Source of the DNA: Paramacrobiotus richtersi
Lineage: Eukaryota > Tardigrada > Eutardigrada > Parachela > Macrobiotidae
Assembly: GCA_034698045.1 (NCBI GenBank)
Contig: JAQGAU010000258.1
Span: 1 to 32,830, forward strand
DNA length: 32,830 nt
Direction: 5' to 3'
Shown piece by piece: positions 10,729-22,879 of this stretch (the stretch's first letter is position 1; every line of letters starts with the position of its first letter). Both the position numbers and the translations under genes were made by a program. The notes beneath the pieces are model-generated. The model worked only from the letters and a program-made list of their open reading frames with translations. It was not told the origin of the DNA and made no database searches.

Positions 10729-13700
10729 CTACTGTACGTCATCATCATCCATAACATGTGGACCGGTCAGGATGGGGGCCATACCCATCCGTCCACTCCT
10801 GGACGCACGCCTGTCAAACGAAAACATTCCCTGAACTCGAGGCTTCTGAGGTGCGCTTGTTAGACATTAGTGCAGTTACTTAGCATTCAACAGGTGCATT
10901 ACGAAGGTACGGTTCCAGTTGCAATATAAACGATTTACCTTCTCCGCCGGATGTAAACGGTTCCCAGTGCCAATCCCACGATTCCCGCAACTGAGACCAA
11001 ACCGCCCAGTATACTAGCCAGCAAAGACACTTGACGCTCCAAGGAGTCCAGTGCTTGGACTAGAAATTGGTTACATTACTGTATCGTGCAAAATTCAGAC
11101 ATATAGTATTCGTACAAGCGTTACGTACTCACAGAGGAATGTTAATATTTATTGTACCAATTTTCACAAGATTGTGAACATATTTTACTACATTTTTACA
11201 AGATTGCGTACATATTTTAATATATTTTAATAAATTAAATATATAGTTTTAATGTATATAAGCGGCATACATAATACCAAGAAGCTATCGCACTACAGCA
11301 AAAAAATAAGCGCGGTGATAAAGCGCAAGTACCAGCTTCTTGCAAACATTTTACACGAAAATATGTGTTTTTCATTACAGCTGTACAAGTGTGCAATGTA
11401 AAAACTTTGTAAACTTGTGGTACAACCGAACTCGATTTCCGAAATCCGAAAAATTTCTAGCACAAAGGTGAAATGTTAGGTAACGAACTGACTTCCTCAG
11501 AACGTGCTTATCTGTCACAGACTAACGAGCGCGCCAAACAAACAACTGATAAAGGCTGGTCTATCTACATTAATACACAGTTAATGTTTATGATTATGCC
11601 GTTCACTCATACCGGGATTTTCGATGCCGAGAAGGGCCAACGCTTCGGCTCCAGCTTTGCCCGCTCCACCTTTTACACACAACAAGAAACTCGTTAACAA
11701 TCGATCAACATGTGTTTACTTATCTGTTAACGGCGGTCAATAACGTTCAACGCACCTAGTATTGTCATTGTGCAATGATAAAACAAGCCCGAGCAATATT
11801 ATACCGCTCTTATACTTATTATGGCATCGTCAAACCATTGCCATGTTGATAAGCGCTATCAAGGTTTATCAACCCATTAGGGACTTCAACTCTGGTCGAA
11901 ACTATGTTTTTGCGAATACATATTCAGTATTAACTGTGATAAAAAATTCAAAACTACCCAATAAAATACACGATTGTTCACTTTGCAAAAAAGTATTGCA
12001 TTAAACGTACTTGCATCCCGCACTGTAATTACATTTATATAATTAGCAGAAGTAACTGGTTCATGTGTTCTGTGATACAGCAAATGCCGGCAAAATTACT
12101 TGTTTACTGATATTTTTATTATATGAAATTTAAAACTGTTACAGAAGCTATTTACTATATAATTTGAAAGAATATTAAATGTTCGAAGTTTCAAACTACA
12201 GTACTACGCTGTCAAAACAGAAGCAACCAGTCATGCAGATCTGCTGCATGCAAAAAAAAGCTTTACTAGTCACAATGTTTACAGATTTTAACCCACATCT
12301 ACACGACGACAGACTAAACATGAAGGAAACGTTATCTTGCTCCCCTGTTTTCTGCATTTCCGCGCTAGCAAAATCAGAATAATTTATGCAAAGCCATGCC
12401 TGCAACCAAACTCGCTCGCCCGTCAGGAACACGGACGGTCCGAGAAAACGTTCAAAACATTTTTAACAGTTTATCAATATAACGACCATCCACGGCTGCA
12501 ATCTTCCAACCGCTACCGTGGTTTGCTTTACATTTTTAACTACTGTACTCAACACGTGCTTCTGCTCCTAATCCAAAATCAAACACTTAAATTACGGCAA
12601 CACTGAAACGTATATAACGTAGCCGTTTAGCCGGGTTTTTTGTTCTCACTGCAGTGTGTGGATTTGAGCAAATTTTCACAGTATGCAGTTGGGTAAAATA
12701 CTCCGAAACATTTTTTGAAATTATAATTATTAATTTCCGAGATATTGTACCAGGAACCATTCTGTTTTGTTACATTAACGGTCCGGAATTGTGTAAAATT
12801 CAGTTCGGATTTGCAGCCGTTTGATAACTTTGATCGGATTTTTTCTATTTTCACACGGGAAAATCAGTATAATTCAGCTTGGAAAAATTACATCTGTAAA
12901 TCTCAAGAAATTTTGCTCTTTTTCGGCTGATTAAAAACGATTAGTTTCGATCATTTCCGGATTACTATAGTGGACAAGTGTAGCGCGCGCTGGTAAGCGG
13001 AGTATGAATCAAGCGAAGCGTAGTGTAAGGGCCCATGTGAGAGGCATGTGTAAATTTACGACCTCTCAAAATGCAGCAGATCTTGCAAAATGTAATTAAG
13101 ATAAAATGCGGTTTATTAGAATTCGTCAAAATAGGTTTTTTTTCATTCAGGCGGTATCATATTTTTTATTGTTTTCAATCCCTTAGCGTCAGAACTGTTT
13201 GTACGTCAAATAGATGTCATAAAATCACCAAAACCTTTAAAACCAGGAATATGAATTAGTGGTTTTATCGACTAGGAATATGGCGATATATCGATGGCAT
13301 AATATCTTCAACATAAAGTTACTAAAGTCAATACGATATGCGTAATCGATATATAGTGGTTAAATACCGTTATCAGCCACAGTTCTCACAGTTTGTGTAT
13401 ACTGTCGTGTTGCGTAATCGAAGAACTAGTGATCGATAAAATTTTCAACTCCCAAAGATTTCTATTAAAATTTGTATTCCCATTCAAACGACGATCAGTT
13501 AACTGATAATGTTCACCGTTATTTATGTAAAACCCTTAGACCATAATCCGTAATCACGGCGGACCAGTTTAACACTTACATTCATTACTAAAAGATTCCA
13601 ACCAAACGCAAAAATTCCTAAAATATTTCAACAAAAAAAAGTAAGTAATTCTAATTAGCTGCCATTACAATTACAAACCACAGTGTTACCACACGTCATC

Positions 13701-14900
13701 TTACAATGCATAAGAAAACTATACCAAGATTATTATCTAAAAGCTCGTTCTCATCATTAGCTATTATTTCTACCGCAAAAATCTTAACTGCTAATATCTT
13801 CTGTCTTCATTATCCACACTTCTCAGTTTTATTTTTCAAAATTGAAGGCTACAAAAACTGAATATAGCAAATAAAAATTTTGGATACTGGAAATAAAAAT
13901 AACAGAATTGATCGGACCGGCACTGTTATACAATATAATTTAATTATCATTAATTAAAAATCTCTTTTCCGTACTTACCATGACCCCAATCATTACCTTT
14001 ATGTTTCTTTGCATGCTGCGTTTCCGCCGCCGGTAACTTGGGCATATGCTGCAACTTCTCGGGATCGCAGCGGTTTGCTGCTGATATCTGCTTGCCAATA
14101 TTCCCATCCAAAACAAACACTCCACGATCACATTTATTAGCTTCCCCCGGTGTCTGCACAGTCCGTTTAAACCCCAACGGCCATTTAGCCATACTCTTCG
14201 GGCAGCAGGAACTCAGCGCAGCATCCTCACTTGTTTTCTCCGTCTTGGACGCCACATCCTTCAAAAACAATCCAAACTTACTGGCCTCGATCCCGGGAAG
14301 AGTGTATCCCTTGAAAAACACATCGGCAAACTGCTGCCCACTTCCATGCTCATGATACAACAGGATATCATCCAGTTTCTCCAAGAATGCCGTCTCCGTT
14401 GAGAGCGAATCACCGGCCTTCAACGGCACATCGTCACGATAAACAGCCAACCCCATGGTACGATCTTTCCCGTTATTGAGGAACCCGGTGTCGTGGACGT
14501 TTTTCTTGACGGTTGTGGGAAAGAATTCCGCGGAGGAGACCATCACGCCAGTGTGGTTCGAGTTCCGCAGGCGTTCAAATAAACCCGGGGATGCAATGAG
14601 AAAATACGGAGACTCTGGAGCGAAGGAGAGTGTACTCAGATCCAGGATGTATTCCACTTCAGGTGCTATGTGACTTTTTCTGGCACCTTTCCACATGACC
14701 AGTTTATAACCCCGAAGAGCCCAACGTTCACCAGTTCCCGCGCAGTCCGATTTCAATTCCACAAATTCCGCATCGTGGGCAATCAGTCGCGAATTTGGAC
14801 CGTTGATATTGATCTCGTTGATGAAAACCGTGCATTTTGTGCATAGGGACTGCGGGAAGTTCCACAGCGATAAGATGGCAAGCAAAGCAAAGAAATGCAT
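10729..14900 (-). CDS. Secreted-side lamin-tail-domain (LTD) protein with one membrane span
   Basis: Exons: 14900-13979, 11059-10939 and 10855-10729; phases 1 and 2 match and give 389 residues. I start at the ATG at 14900, followed by a clear signal peptide (residues 1 to about 20, MHFFALLAILSLWNFPQSLC). Residues 24 to about 170 resemble an LTD immunoglobulin-like fold: FINEIN, then AEFVEL, LRGYKLV, a hydrophobic PYFLIA strand, LNNGKDRTMGLAVY and LDDILLYHEHG. A Lys/His-rich region follows. Exon 2 encodes a short amphipathic helix, a membrane span (about 318-344) and an Arg stop-transfer cluster. Exon 3 gives a basic cytoplasmic tail with an RRAS protein-kinase-A-type site and an acidic DDDD end. 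The exon 1 donor (GTAAGT at 13978) is strong. The third-exon acceptor (AAG at 10856-10858) is the weakest call. If the later CAG is used, the tail ends early in another frame. The function is unknown. Confidence 0.68.
11060..13978. other. 2.9-kb first intron of the LTD membrane-protein gene
   Basis: It is bounded by GTAAGT at the 5' side (13978-13973) and TAG at the 3' side. It is AT-rich with many short ORFs on both strands, none with a recognisable domain or signal peptide. The longest ATG-initiated one (11473-11697, plus, 74 codons) has no supporting feature. No small-RNA gene was recognised. It is by far the longest intron in the window. Confidence 0.55.
11166..11229. repeat. Two-copy imperfect direct repeat, period 32 bp
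   Basis: The word ACAAGATTG followed by ACATATTTTA occurs at 11166 and again at 11198 with a few differences between copies. It lies near the 3' end of the LTD-gene intron. It looks like a simple local duplication. Confidence 0.6.
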
Positions 14901-16365
14901 TTTTTTGGCAGGAGCCAGGAAGCGATGGAAATCAAGCAAAAGCTAGCTGCCACAGCTGGTGTGGAGTGCAAAATGAAAACACTTGTTGCAACGTGCGTTT
15001 ATGTGCAAATAACACAAGAATCGACAAACGCCAATTTAAATAAACCACACGTGAAAATCCGTAGACGGCGCCGGTTGCATTCGAGTCGGTGAGTCAACGC
15101 TCCAGTACGTACCGTATCCCGGTATCCGTACAGATTATTATTACGGCACCGCCACGGCTTTTGTCCTACTATAATGCACATGCGCCAAGAAAGTGCACGT
15201 GTAGCAGATTGGCAGATTGCTGTTGTTTTATAGATAAAAATCAAACAATTTAAATTACTGCCGTTCCTTAAGCTGGGTGCTTCTGATTGCGTTGAATCAC
15301 CGGAGAAAAGACGAGCCTCGTCTTTTGTTCAATTGGTCATCCAGGGCGTGGGAACACGCCTAGATCATAAAAAAAGCCGATGAGGGCGTGGCTTCAGCGA
15401 TTTTAAACTTGGCACGTTGGCGGTTGGACGATTCACGATGTGCTGGAAGTGTAGTGTAGGACCTGTAGGTAGAAACCAACCCGGGCGGCCGACGCCACGG
15501 GATAACAACCTGTAGAGTGCAGGTACATAATTACCGGAAGTATTAAAGTTTATAAACCGAGATAACATTCGAGGGAATAGATACATCTGTAGACTATAGC
15601 GTCGATTACCAGGGTGTAAAAATTCTGCTGAATTTTACAACGCCAGCATTTGCCGTACTGCGTAGCAATTATTTAATTACAGTAATACTGCAGTACAGTA
15701 ACCAAGTACAAAGATAAAATGTTTTTTTCTTCTTGTTTTCGAATTTTTGCTGTTCCATCAACTGTTTTCCGGGAAATTGTCAGTTAAAAATTTTAGGACA
15801 CATGCAATATGTGTCTTTCACGCTTGTACTTTTTGTGACAGATTCATTCACCAAAATTTCAGTGCTATAATGTTCGGAGGCATCGGAGCCACTGAATTCG
15901 AGTCGTGATTAAATTAATCAATGGTCATTCTGATTAAATTATTCTGGAATACTTCTGAAGTATAGTACAATATTTCCGAATTAGTAATTAACAGTTTTAT
16001 ATAGCTTTCGCCAGGAAACTATACCAAATGACCAACATTTTATGCTCTCACTATAGCTGTAAAGCCATTTCAACACTTTCGTCGACCTAATTATTATATG
16101 GCTTGTTAAACGTATTATTATGACTGATCAGCGCATCCGCATCATCCATCCACACATTTTTGTAATAAATCAGAAATATCGTTATACTCCATGCCGTGTG
16201 TGCATTTCCAGCTATAACTCTCTTGACTTGTGATCTAGATGATCGTTAAGTACGAAGCCGGTAAAACGTGCAAATATCGCGTTATATAATCACCTGCAGG
16301 CCTTTGCCCTTGATCGCAGATCTGCTTCTTTTTATTAACAATCCGAAGATCGCTTACCAACCACC
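14901..16365. other. Shared upstream region of the divergent LTD and SP1 genes
   Basis: The minus-strand LTD gene and the plus-strand SP1 gene point away from each other, so this 1.5 kb must hold both promoters. A TATA-like box lies near SP1. On the LTD side, a TTTAAATTGG-type sequence near 15036-15045 is only weakly suggestive. No coding region is supported. Confidence 0.5.
16283..16289 (+). promoter_or_regulatory. TATA box of SP1
   Basis: TATATAA lies 77 bp upstream of the SP1 ATG (16366). A start site about 30 bp downstream would leave a 5' leader of roughly 50 nt. This is seen in sequence only. Confidence 0.5.
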
Positions 16366-18402
16366 ATGCAGAAAATTTGTTGCATTAGTTTCCCGATAAT
16401 ATTCGTAATACTATGCAAAATTTCTCCAATAGTGGAATCCTTGGGCAAAAACCGGCATGCTACTTCCGAACATCATTTTGCTAAATCCAGGTTCAGTGCC
16501 CCGTTGAAAACCGGCCATGTGGTCAAGTCCGCAACGGAGGAATGGGGACGCTGCGGTGTCCCGCGTCTGGACAGTGATGACCCCTTTTCGTTGGTTGATG
16601 CGAATTCCCGAGTGACCCGGCCAAAACTGTTGAAATCTTTCAACGGGGAGATGAAAATCAGCACCCGGGGAAACTTCTCGGTGAAGCCGACCATTGTGGG
16701 TGGGGAGGATACGATGCCGGGTGATGTTTGCTGGCAGGTAAAGCCGACCGTTACAAAGCGGAATAACGAGAATATTTTTTGGTTTTAGTGCTAATTTGAT
16801 ATTTTTAGGCTAAGTTGCATAAGGATGGATTTTTCTATTGTGGAGGCTCGATTATCGGGAGGCGAACAATTTTAACTGCCGCGCACTGCGTCTTTGAATA
16901 TTTGTAAGTTGCGCAAAGCCGTCTATATTCGCAATCTTTATCCAAATTTCGTCAGGAATTTCCCCAACTCTTTATATTTTTATTTGACAGTCTTAATTTA
17001 CTAAGCATTTAAAAACGTAATTTAATTTAAAAATAATTTATTTGCAATTTAATTTAATAATTAATTTAATAACTATTTAATTAATTAAAAATTTATCATT
17101 TAAATGGTTTAATTTATAATTAATCTGAATTAATTAAAATTATTAAAATTAGTTTGTACTTTATTTGAAAACTTATTTATATAATGGTTTCATTTTTAGT
17201 GCAGATAAAGCAATAGATCGCAGCCGGATAAAACTAACGGTAGGCGCTCCATTGAGCAATACCAACAATTTAAAGAAAGGCTCCAGAGATCCATCGGGAT
17301 GTGCACAAGAATTCGGTGTGGCGGAAGTGATTGTAAACTCCCGTTACAACAAGAAAATCCAGGAAAATGATATCGCTATACTGAAGCTGGACGGCGACAT
17401 TGACTTTGGTCGCCGTTGCGTGTGTCCTGTCTGCCTGTTTTCACGGTTACCGTTGGTTGGGGAAATATGTTCCGTCAGCGGGTAAAAATCATACAAACTA
17501 AAATTCGAAAAAATGTATCCAAAAAAGTCCACTTGGGTTATTTTTTTAGTTATGGAACAGAAGCCGAAGCAATGGGTAAACAGCTAAATTAACTGATATT
17601 TAAAATTCATAATATTGTTATTACATGATGTCAGCGTTGCTTCAGAGGGACGAAATCCACGGCCCTTAAAGTTCGCCCACATTAATATGCTGGAAACGAA
17701 ATTCGGGGACGAATGTGCAATCACTAAAGGCTATGGCGAGCCGCCAAATTTGAACAACCTCCTGTGTGCGGGTAGCGTCGTGGGACAGGATTCTTGTCAA
17801 GGCGATAGCGGTGGTAAGTGTTAAAATCGACCACTATTAAAGGCCATAAAAATACGGCGTCGATATAATGCAGATTTTCAGTTTTAATCAATAGCAGTAC
17901 TGTTTTAGGTCCTGCTGTGTGTTTTGATCAAAAATCCCGCAGACATTATCAGGCCGGAGTTGTTTCGTACGGACGAGGATGTGGTAGAGGTACGTCAAAT
18001 TTACAAAAATATAAATATGTACTTATCTAGTATATTAATAATTAACTCAACAAAATCGTTATAAAAATAATCATGCAAAAATGCAAAAAATAAACGAAAG
18101 AACCTTTCAAAAAGGGCGGAAAAGTTCGAAAATACATCTACAGGTATTTGAATACAACGCTGACTAAAATTAAAAGTAACAGCAAAACTAAAAGTGAACA
18201 ATAAAATTATACGGCGAAAACATTCTTCAAAAAATTCGAAAATAATGTACATTAATAGTCATCATGCTGACTTTTTTTCTATATCGATAAAGGTTCGTTT
18301 TTCGTTTTCTAAGGTGTGGGTGGAATTTACACAAGAGTATCCAGCTATTTAAACTGGATAAAAGCTGTATCCGGTGGCGATATACTTGGTCTGGAATTAT
18401 GA
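16366..18402 (+). CDS. SP1: trypsin-like serine protease zymogen, 7 exons
   Basis: Exons: 16366-16737, 16809-16903, 17200-17481, 17549-17574, 17646-17813, 17909-17989, 18314-18402, giving 370 residues. The ATG opens a signal peptide (MQKICCISFPIIFVILC). A propeptide with RCGVPRLDSDDPF follows, then the mature start IVGG. His57 lies in TAAHC, Asp102 in ENDIAIL, Ser195 in CQGDSGG, with Asp189 (QDSCQG) and Gly216 (VSYG) predicting Arg/Lys specificity. The residue before IVGG is Thr, so tryptic self-activation is not expected. Exon 4 encodes only YGTEAEAMG, the autolysis loop, the shortest in the array. Unlike SP2 to SP4, the propeptide lacks the W-x-x-W motif after the signal peptide. It is the first gene of the array and lies 351 bp before SP2. 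The product should be secreted; a digestive or humoral role is inferred. Confidence 0.88.
16990..17160. repeat. AT-only low-complexity tract in SP1 intron 2
   Basis: The tract is built from TTTAATTTAA and TTAATTAA words with hardly any G or C. It lies between exons 2 and 3 of SP1 and probably arose by slippage. Confidence 0.6.
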
Positions 18403-18753
18403 CAGTCACGTGCATATAACTGACCCTGTGCGTTGGCGTTTGATGGTCAGCACAATAAAGTTTGTCAGCACACTTATGCGTCAACAAAATCATTCAACAA
18501 ATGTCAACGTATTTTATTGTAATTGATCAGTTGATTGATTTTAGCAATAAACACATTTTAGTCAGTCAATGTGCGCATCAACAGTGTGAAACAATCGGCA
18601 TGACATTAAGCCCTAACCCGGAAGAGCACCTTTCCGTAGGTGGTGAAATAAAACGTCGGAGAATCATTTTGTTAGACAAATTTGCTATTAATTGAGGAAC
18701 ACAGTTGGCTCACAATTTTGCACAAAAATATTACCTTCGATTTATAACAAAAA
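18403..18753. other. Short spacer between SP1 and SP2
   Basis: The 351 bp hold the SP1 3' end (poly(A) signal at 18454-18459) and the SP2 promoter. No clear TATA box was found before SP2. No gene is supported. Confidence 0.5.
18454..18459 (+). terminator. SP1 poly(A) signal
   Basis: AATAAA lies 52 nt after the SP1 stop codon, a usual distance for a compact 3' UTR. Confidence 0.6.
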
Positions 18754-21700
18754 ATGTGGAATTCACAACCAAGCATCCTGTTTGCTATCGTTTTATTTAT
18801 AAATTTTGAACACATTTTAAGCGCAAATCGCGCTAATAATAAATTAACATGGGACTATTGGAATAAATTCCTGGGGAAAACAACGCCCGGGCCAACCACG
18901 CCCACTCGGCCGACAACCAAATCTCCTTCGGATCTGCTCAAAATACGCTGTGGAATTCCGCGACTGGATGATAAGGATCCATTTGATCTCAATAGTTTGA
19001 ATGCTGATCTCTGGGACAAAAAAGATCGACTGGGTTTTAAGCTTCCACAGGATCTCCTCGACACGGTCAATAAGAATAAGGACAACGTTTCCGTTTCGTT
19101 AACTATTGTTGGTGGCAAGGATAGCGACGTTAGGAATATCTGCTGGCAAGTTAGTACACAAAATGATATGTTAGATATTACCTAACAATGTAAGTATGGT
19201 AACTAGCTATTATAATACGGAACCAGAACAGGTAAAAAAAATTATAAAAAAATAAAATGAAAATGGAAATGGAAAATAATACCGGAAATGGAAACCCCTA
19301 GCTTTGAAGCCTTCCGTCACCATTAAAATGTGATGCGAAGCGCCCTAGCCTGAAGCGAAAATAAAATATTGTATGGAGTGTGAAATATACAGTATTACTG
19401 TACTACTCTGTAGTAGGTACGGAGTAAAAGAACAGGAAAAAGGCTCAAATTACGATCTCAATTGTAGAAAAAGTGTTAGCCGTTCAAAGTTTTTAAAGAA
19501 CGAAATTTTGATTTATTTTGAACAGTTCGATCATATGTGACGTTCGAAGTGTACGGAGCCATTGCACTACGAATGCTCATCCCTCACGTTATGCTTCGTC
19601 TTTAGATTATTGTGCTTTTAACTGTAAATATCAGTCGCGAAGTACGCTGCAACCTCCGAAAAAGTAATCCATTTAGATGAAAATAACTATACTCATGACA
19701 GAATACACATTCACTTAGGACATACTGGTCAGTTACAGCTCGATGATACGAGTATCAGCTATTTTTTTGTGCCGTCGGACTGAAAGGAAGTACAAGCAGA
19801 GCCAATTATTATACTAGTAAAATGCAAATTAAATACAATATCTGTATTTACACTATTTGCATGTGAATTTTTATACACTCATGTTTTATGCACCATAGGT
19901 CCATAGTAACCATATCGAACTTTTGACGAGGGGAGATAAGTAATTACGATAAATCAAATGATAACAAACTCGTACCGGTTAAAGCGTTATAATAAACCGG
20001 CGAAATTGCTTTATAGGCCAAGATCCATTACAAGAACTTTTACATTTGCGGAGGCTCCATCATCGGCAAGCGCACCATCTTGACAGCCAGCCATTGTGTT
20101 ATGAATCTTAAGTATGAGACGACATAATTATTGCGCCATCCGGTGAATGCCGGAAGCTGCTTAGTCATACGTAATACAATTCAAAACAAAACGACGTATG
20201 TGTATTAATCTAGCACCGGCAAGGTCAACATGCCATACGGCTTCAACGTGACGCTGGGAGCGCCCTTTAGTAACACCAACGAATTCAAGCAGCATCCAGA
20301 TGTTAACCACTGCGCCCAGGAGTACGGGGTCGTGCGGGTGGTCAGCAACTCCAAGTACCGTGCTAAAGGGAGTAATGAGCATGATATTGCCATTATGACG
20401 CTGGACCGGGATATTGATTTCACCAAGCGGTGCGCGTGTCCGGTATGCATCATGGACAGGAAGCCGAGCGTGGGAGAGATCTGTGCCGTTAGCGGGTTAG
20501 TTTTGCTGCGACATTTCTAATTGCCTGAATAAATTATTAAACTTCCTTCAGGGTCGAAGCTTCGCCTCGGAATTTTAAAATACTCTGATTCATGTGATGC
20601 GCTGGCATTAGTTCGTGTTCCACATAATATAATATTACATGAACCATTTGTTTGTATTTCGCTTACATTCCAAGCTTATACATAGCTTTTAAAAGGGTTA
20701 AACACGGAATTGCAAACCCAGAAATAAATACATATATATGTATAGTTCCATGCAACAGTTGCAACTGGACTGCAGAATAGTGATATATTTGTGTCGAATA
20801 AACTTAATGATATTAAATAAACGATAACAAAACAGACAATGATAATAAAATAAACAATAAATCGAACATCGGTTTAAAATTGTAGTCTGCCACTTTCGAT
20901 GATATATATGCGCCATAATCATATGAAAAAACTCATATGGCGACATTTTAGGGCTCTGATGCTGATTGTTTTGCAGATATGGATCGGAATCTGAAGATGG
21001 AACCGCAGGTAGTATTGCCTCTCTTGTAATTCTGACTTGGTAAAAAATTTATTGGTACAGTGATGCATATAATTTACTCTCGGATTATCATAATGCTGTA
21101 TAGCGCGAAAGACATTCGTCTTGCTACAGATCGAGATCCAACTCCACTAAAATTCGTTCACATCGATATTATGAACACCGTGTACGATGCAAATTGTCCA
21201 CTTCCGGAACCTACGGAATATTCGACACCCGATCTAAACAATTTCCTGTGTGCCGGCGATAGAGTCGGGGAAGATTCTTGCCAAGGAGATAGCGGAGGTA
21301 CAGTACAACGAAACCTTTTGTAAGCTACATAACACGATTTCTCCGACCATAATCGGCAAAGATTACGAATATTAAGCTGCAAAGAAATACTTCTGTAGTT
21401 ATATAAAGCTGTGGTACATACGATCATCGCACTCGTCGATTCATTTGTGTGACCAAATGTATAATTTTCGTTCACAGAGGCATAAAATGATTTAAAAACA
21501 TATTTTAATACATGACAAATAAGTTTCGCAGTTTTAGCGATTTTTATCATTTTTATGTACATTGTAGGGCCATTGGTGTGCTTAGATCCAGTTACACAAA
21601 AGCATTATCAAGCCGGCGTTGTATCCTACGGAGCCGGATGTGCCAGAGGTAAATAAATACTTGAAATTAACAATAATAAGCTAAAAAATAAAAAACAATA

Positions 21701-21849
21701 AGAAGTTTATATATAGTACTGACATTCACATGATTAAGGAATTGTTTTCAACCGTAGGTATCGGAGGCGTTTATACCAGAATATCCAACTATCTGGAATG
21801 GATACACACCAATTCTGGCGGCGATATGTATCGCAAATTTACCACTTAA
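18754..21849 (+). CDS. SP2: trypsin-like serine protease zymogen, 7 exons
   Basis: Exons: 18754-19149, 20017-20111, 20214-20495, 20977-21008, 21130-21297, 21568-21648, 21758-21849, giving 381 residues. A signal peptide (about residues 1-23) is followed by KLTWDYWNKFL, a Thr/Pro-rich linker (GPTTPTRPTT) and RCGIPRLDDKDPF. The mature start is IVGG after Leu-Thr, so its activator must accept Thr. His57 lies in TASHC, Asp102 in EHDIAIM, Ser195 in CQGDSGG, Asp189 in EDSCQG. Exons 2, 3, 5 and 6 have exactly the SP1 lengths (95, 282, 168, 81). The donors of introns 1 and 3 are both GTTAGT, an unusual form shared within the gene. Intron 1 (867 bp) is far longer than in SP1 (71 bp). No AATAAA was found in the 3' flank. 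Confidence 0.87.
19257..19296. repeat. GGAAAT simple repeat in SP2 intron 1
   Basis: GGAAAT-type units recur in a run (AAATGGAAATGGAAAAT, then GGAAATGGAAA). It is a degenerate microsatellite inside the long first intron of SP2. Confidence 0.55.
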
Positions 21850-21999
21850 AGGACTATTTTAATATTTTTTTTATCAGTGTAACATTTTGCAAAGGAACGG
21901 AGCCTGATTGTCTGATACAATTAACCAAAAGTGTGCCGGTGACCTATGTTTTACTGCTTCCAAATTCCCAGAAAAAGCATTCAGTAATTCAGATGCGAC

Positions 22000-22061
22000 A
22001 GCAAAAACATATACAAACAGACAGCAGATTAATCTGCTGTCTGATTGTATATGTTTTTGCT
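22000..22061. repeat. 62-bp near-perfect palindrome with no spacer
   Basis: The arms 22000-22030 and 22031-22061 are reverse complements with a single mismatch (22017 with 22044). The centre is CAGATTAATCTG. It starts 150 bp after the SP2 stop, so it may lie in the SP2 3' UTR and would form a 30-bp hairpin in RNA or a cruciform in DNA. No target duplication or larger inverted element was seen around it. Confidence 0.9.
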
Positions 22062-22070
22062 ATCGCTAAC

Positions 22071-22584
22071 TATTTATCATATATATCAGCCTGTCCACAT
22101 TTCTGACGTATTTTTTCCATCGGTATCCGCACAAATCGCATCCGGTACCGTAGCGCTTCTACAGTCGTCACCCCTCCTTCCTCCGTCACCATGCTCGTTT
22201 TTGCCCTTGCAGTCGTGATAACCGCGTCCGGATCCAGTTCTATCAGCGTAAGCGAGACCAGCGCCCCGGGCAAAGCGGAAGTATCTAGAAATACTCCGGT
22301 AGGTGACGATGTCGCCGTGACCTTTTGGGGGCATCTCGACGTTGCATCCATCTTTCCGACAAAGGCATGCCATTTTGTTCTCTATTACGCTTTTCTCCTT
22401 CAAAAACTATGCCACCCAGGAGCCGCAATATGCATCCTGACAGTAGAGACCTTCTCCAATAATCAGGCCCCATTCGACTTTGTTTTGGGTCCATGAGCTC
22501 GAGGATCCTACTGTGTTGATTTCCCGGATTGGTAGAATCGTGACTACGTAAGTCCAGGGTGCGGGTGATGGATTTATGCAGCAA
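22071..22584. other. Block with overlapping open frames on both strands, identity unknown
   Basis: Three frames stay open over the same DNA. They are a minus-strand ATG ORF (22351-22070, 93 codons), a second minus frame (22403-22086), and a plus-strand ATG ORF (22191-22496, 101 codons) whose first residues MLVFALAVVITASG resemble a signal peptide. I recognise no family in any of them. Base composition is more GC-rich than the flanks. It could be a small gene, a decayed gene fragment or chance openness from GC content. Confidence 0.25.
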
Positions 22585-22879
22585 TGTGTTAACCTGGAAC
22601 GAGCTTAGAAAATTCGTCTACGAAACTTACAGTTCATACCGGTACTATACGTTTAACATGGGAAATAACGCATCAGAAAATACGTATGTATGTAAGTACT
22701 ATAACAATGTCATTGCCTATAAAATTTAATATGTATGTATGTCTGCCAATAACTGTACGATGATACTACGATCACTAGCAACCTGAAACTTGTAGCAATG
22801 ATCACCTAATTTGTAAGTACAATTTCCGTACAACGATTTAATGAGCAAAGATAACTAACAAGTAAACCTTCTGGCTAGA

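Noticed and set aside
10729-10849. Acceptor CAG at 10850-10852 for the last LTD-gene exon
   Set aside because: It puts the tail in a frame that stops after about 25 codons; the AAG acceptor at 10856-10858 preserves the longer frame ending in the acidic tail. Kept as an alternative only.
11473-11697. 74-codon plus-strand ATG ORF inside the LTD-gene intron
   Set aside because: No signal peptide, domain or splice context; its length is expected by chance in a 2.9-kb intron.
12600-13260. Several 60-90 codon ORFs on both strands
   Set aside because: They are AT-driven open frames in the LTD-gene intron, lacking domains or splice partners.
22000-22061. Palindrome as a microRNA precursor or Helitron end
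   Set aside because: There is no loop of microRNA type, and no CTRR terminus at the usual distance.
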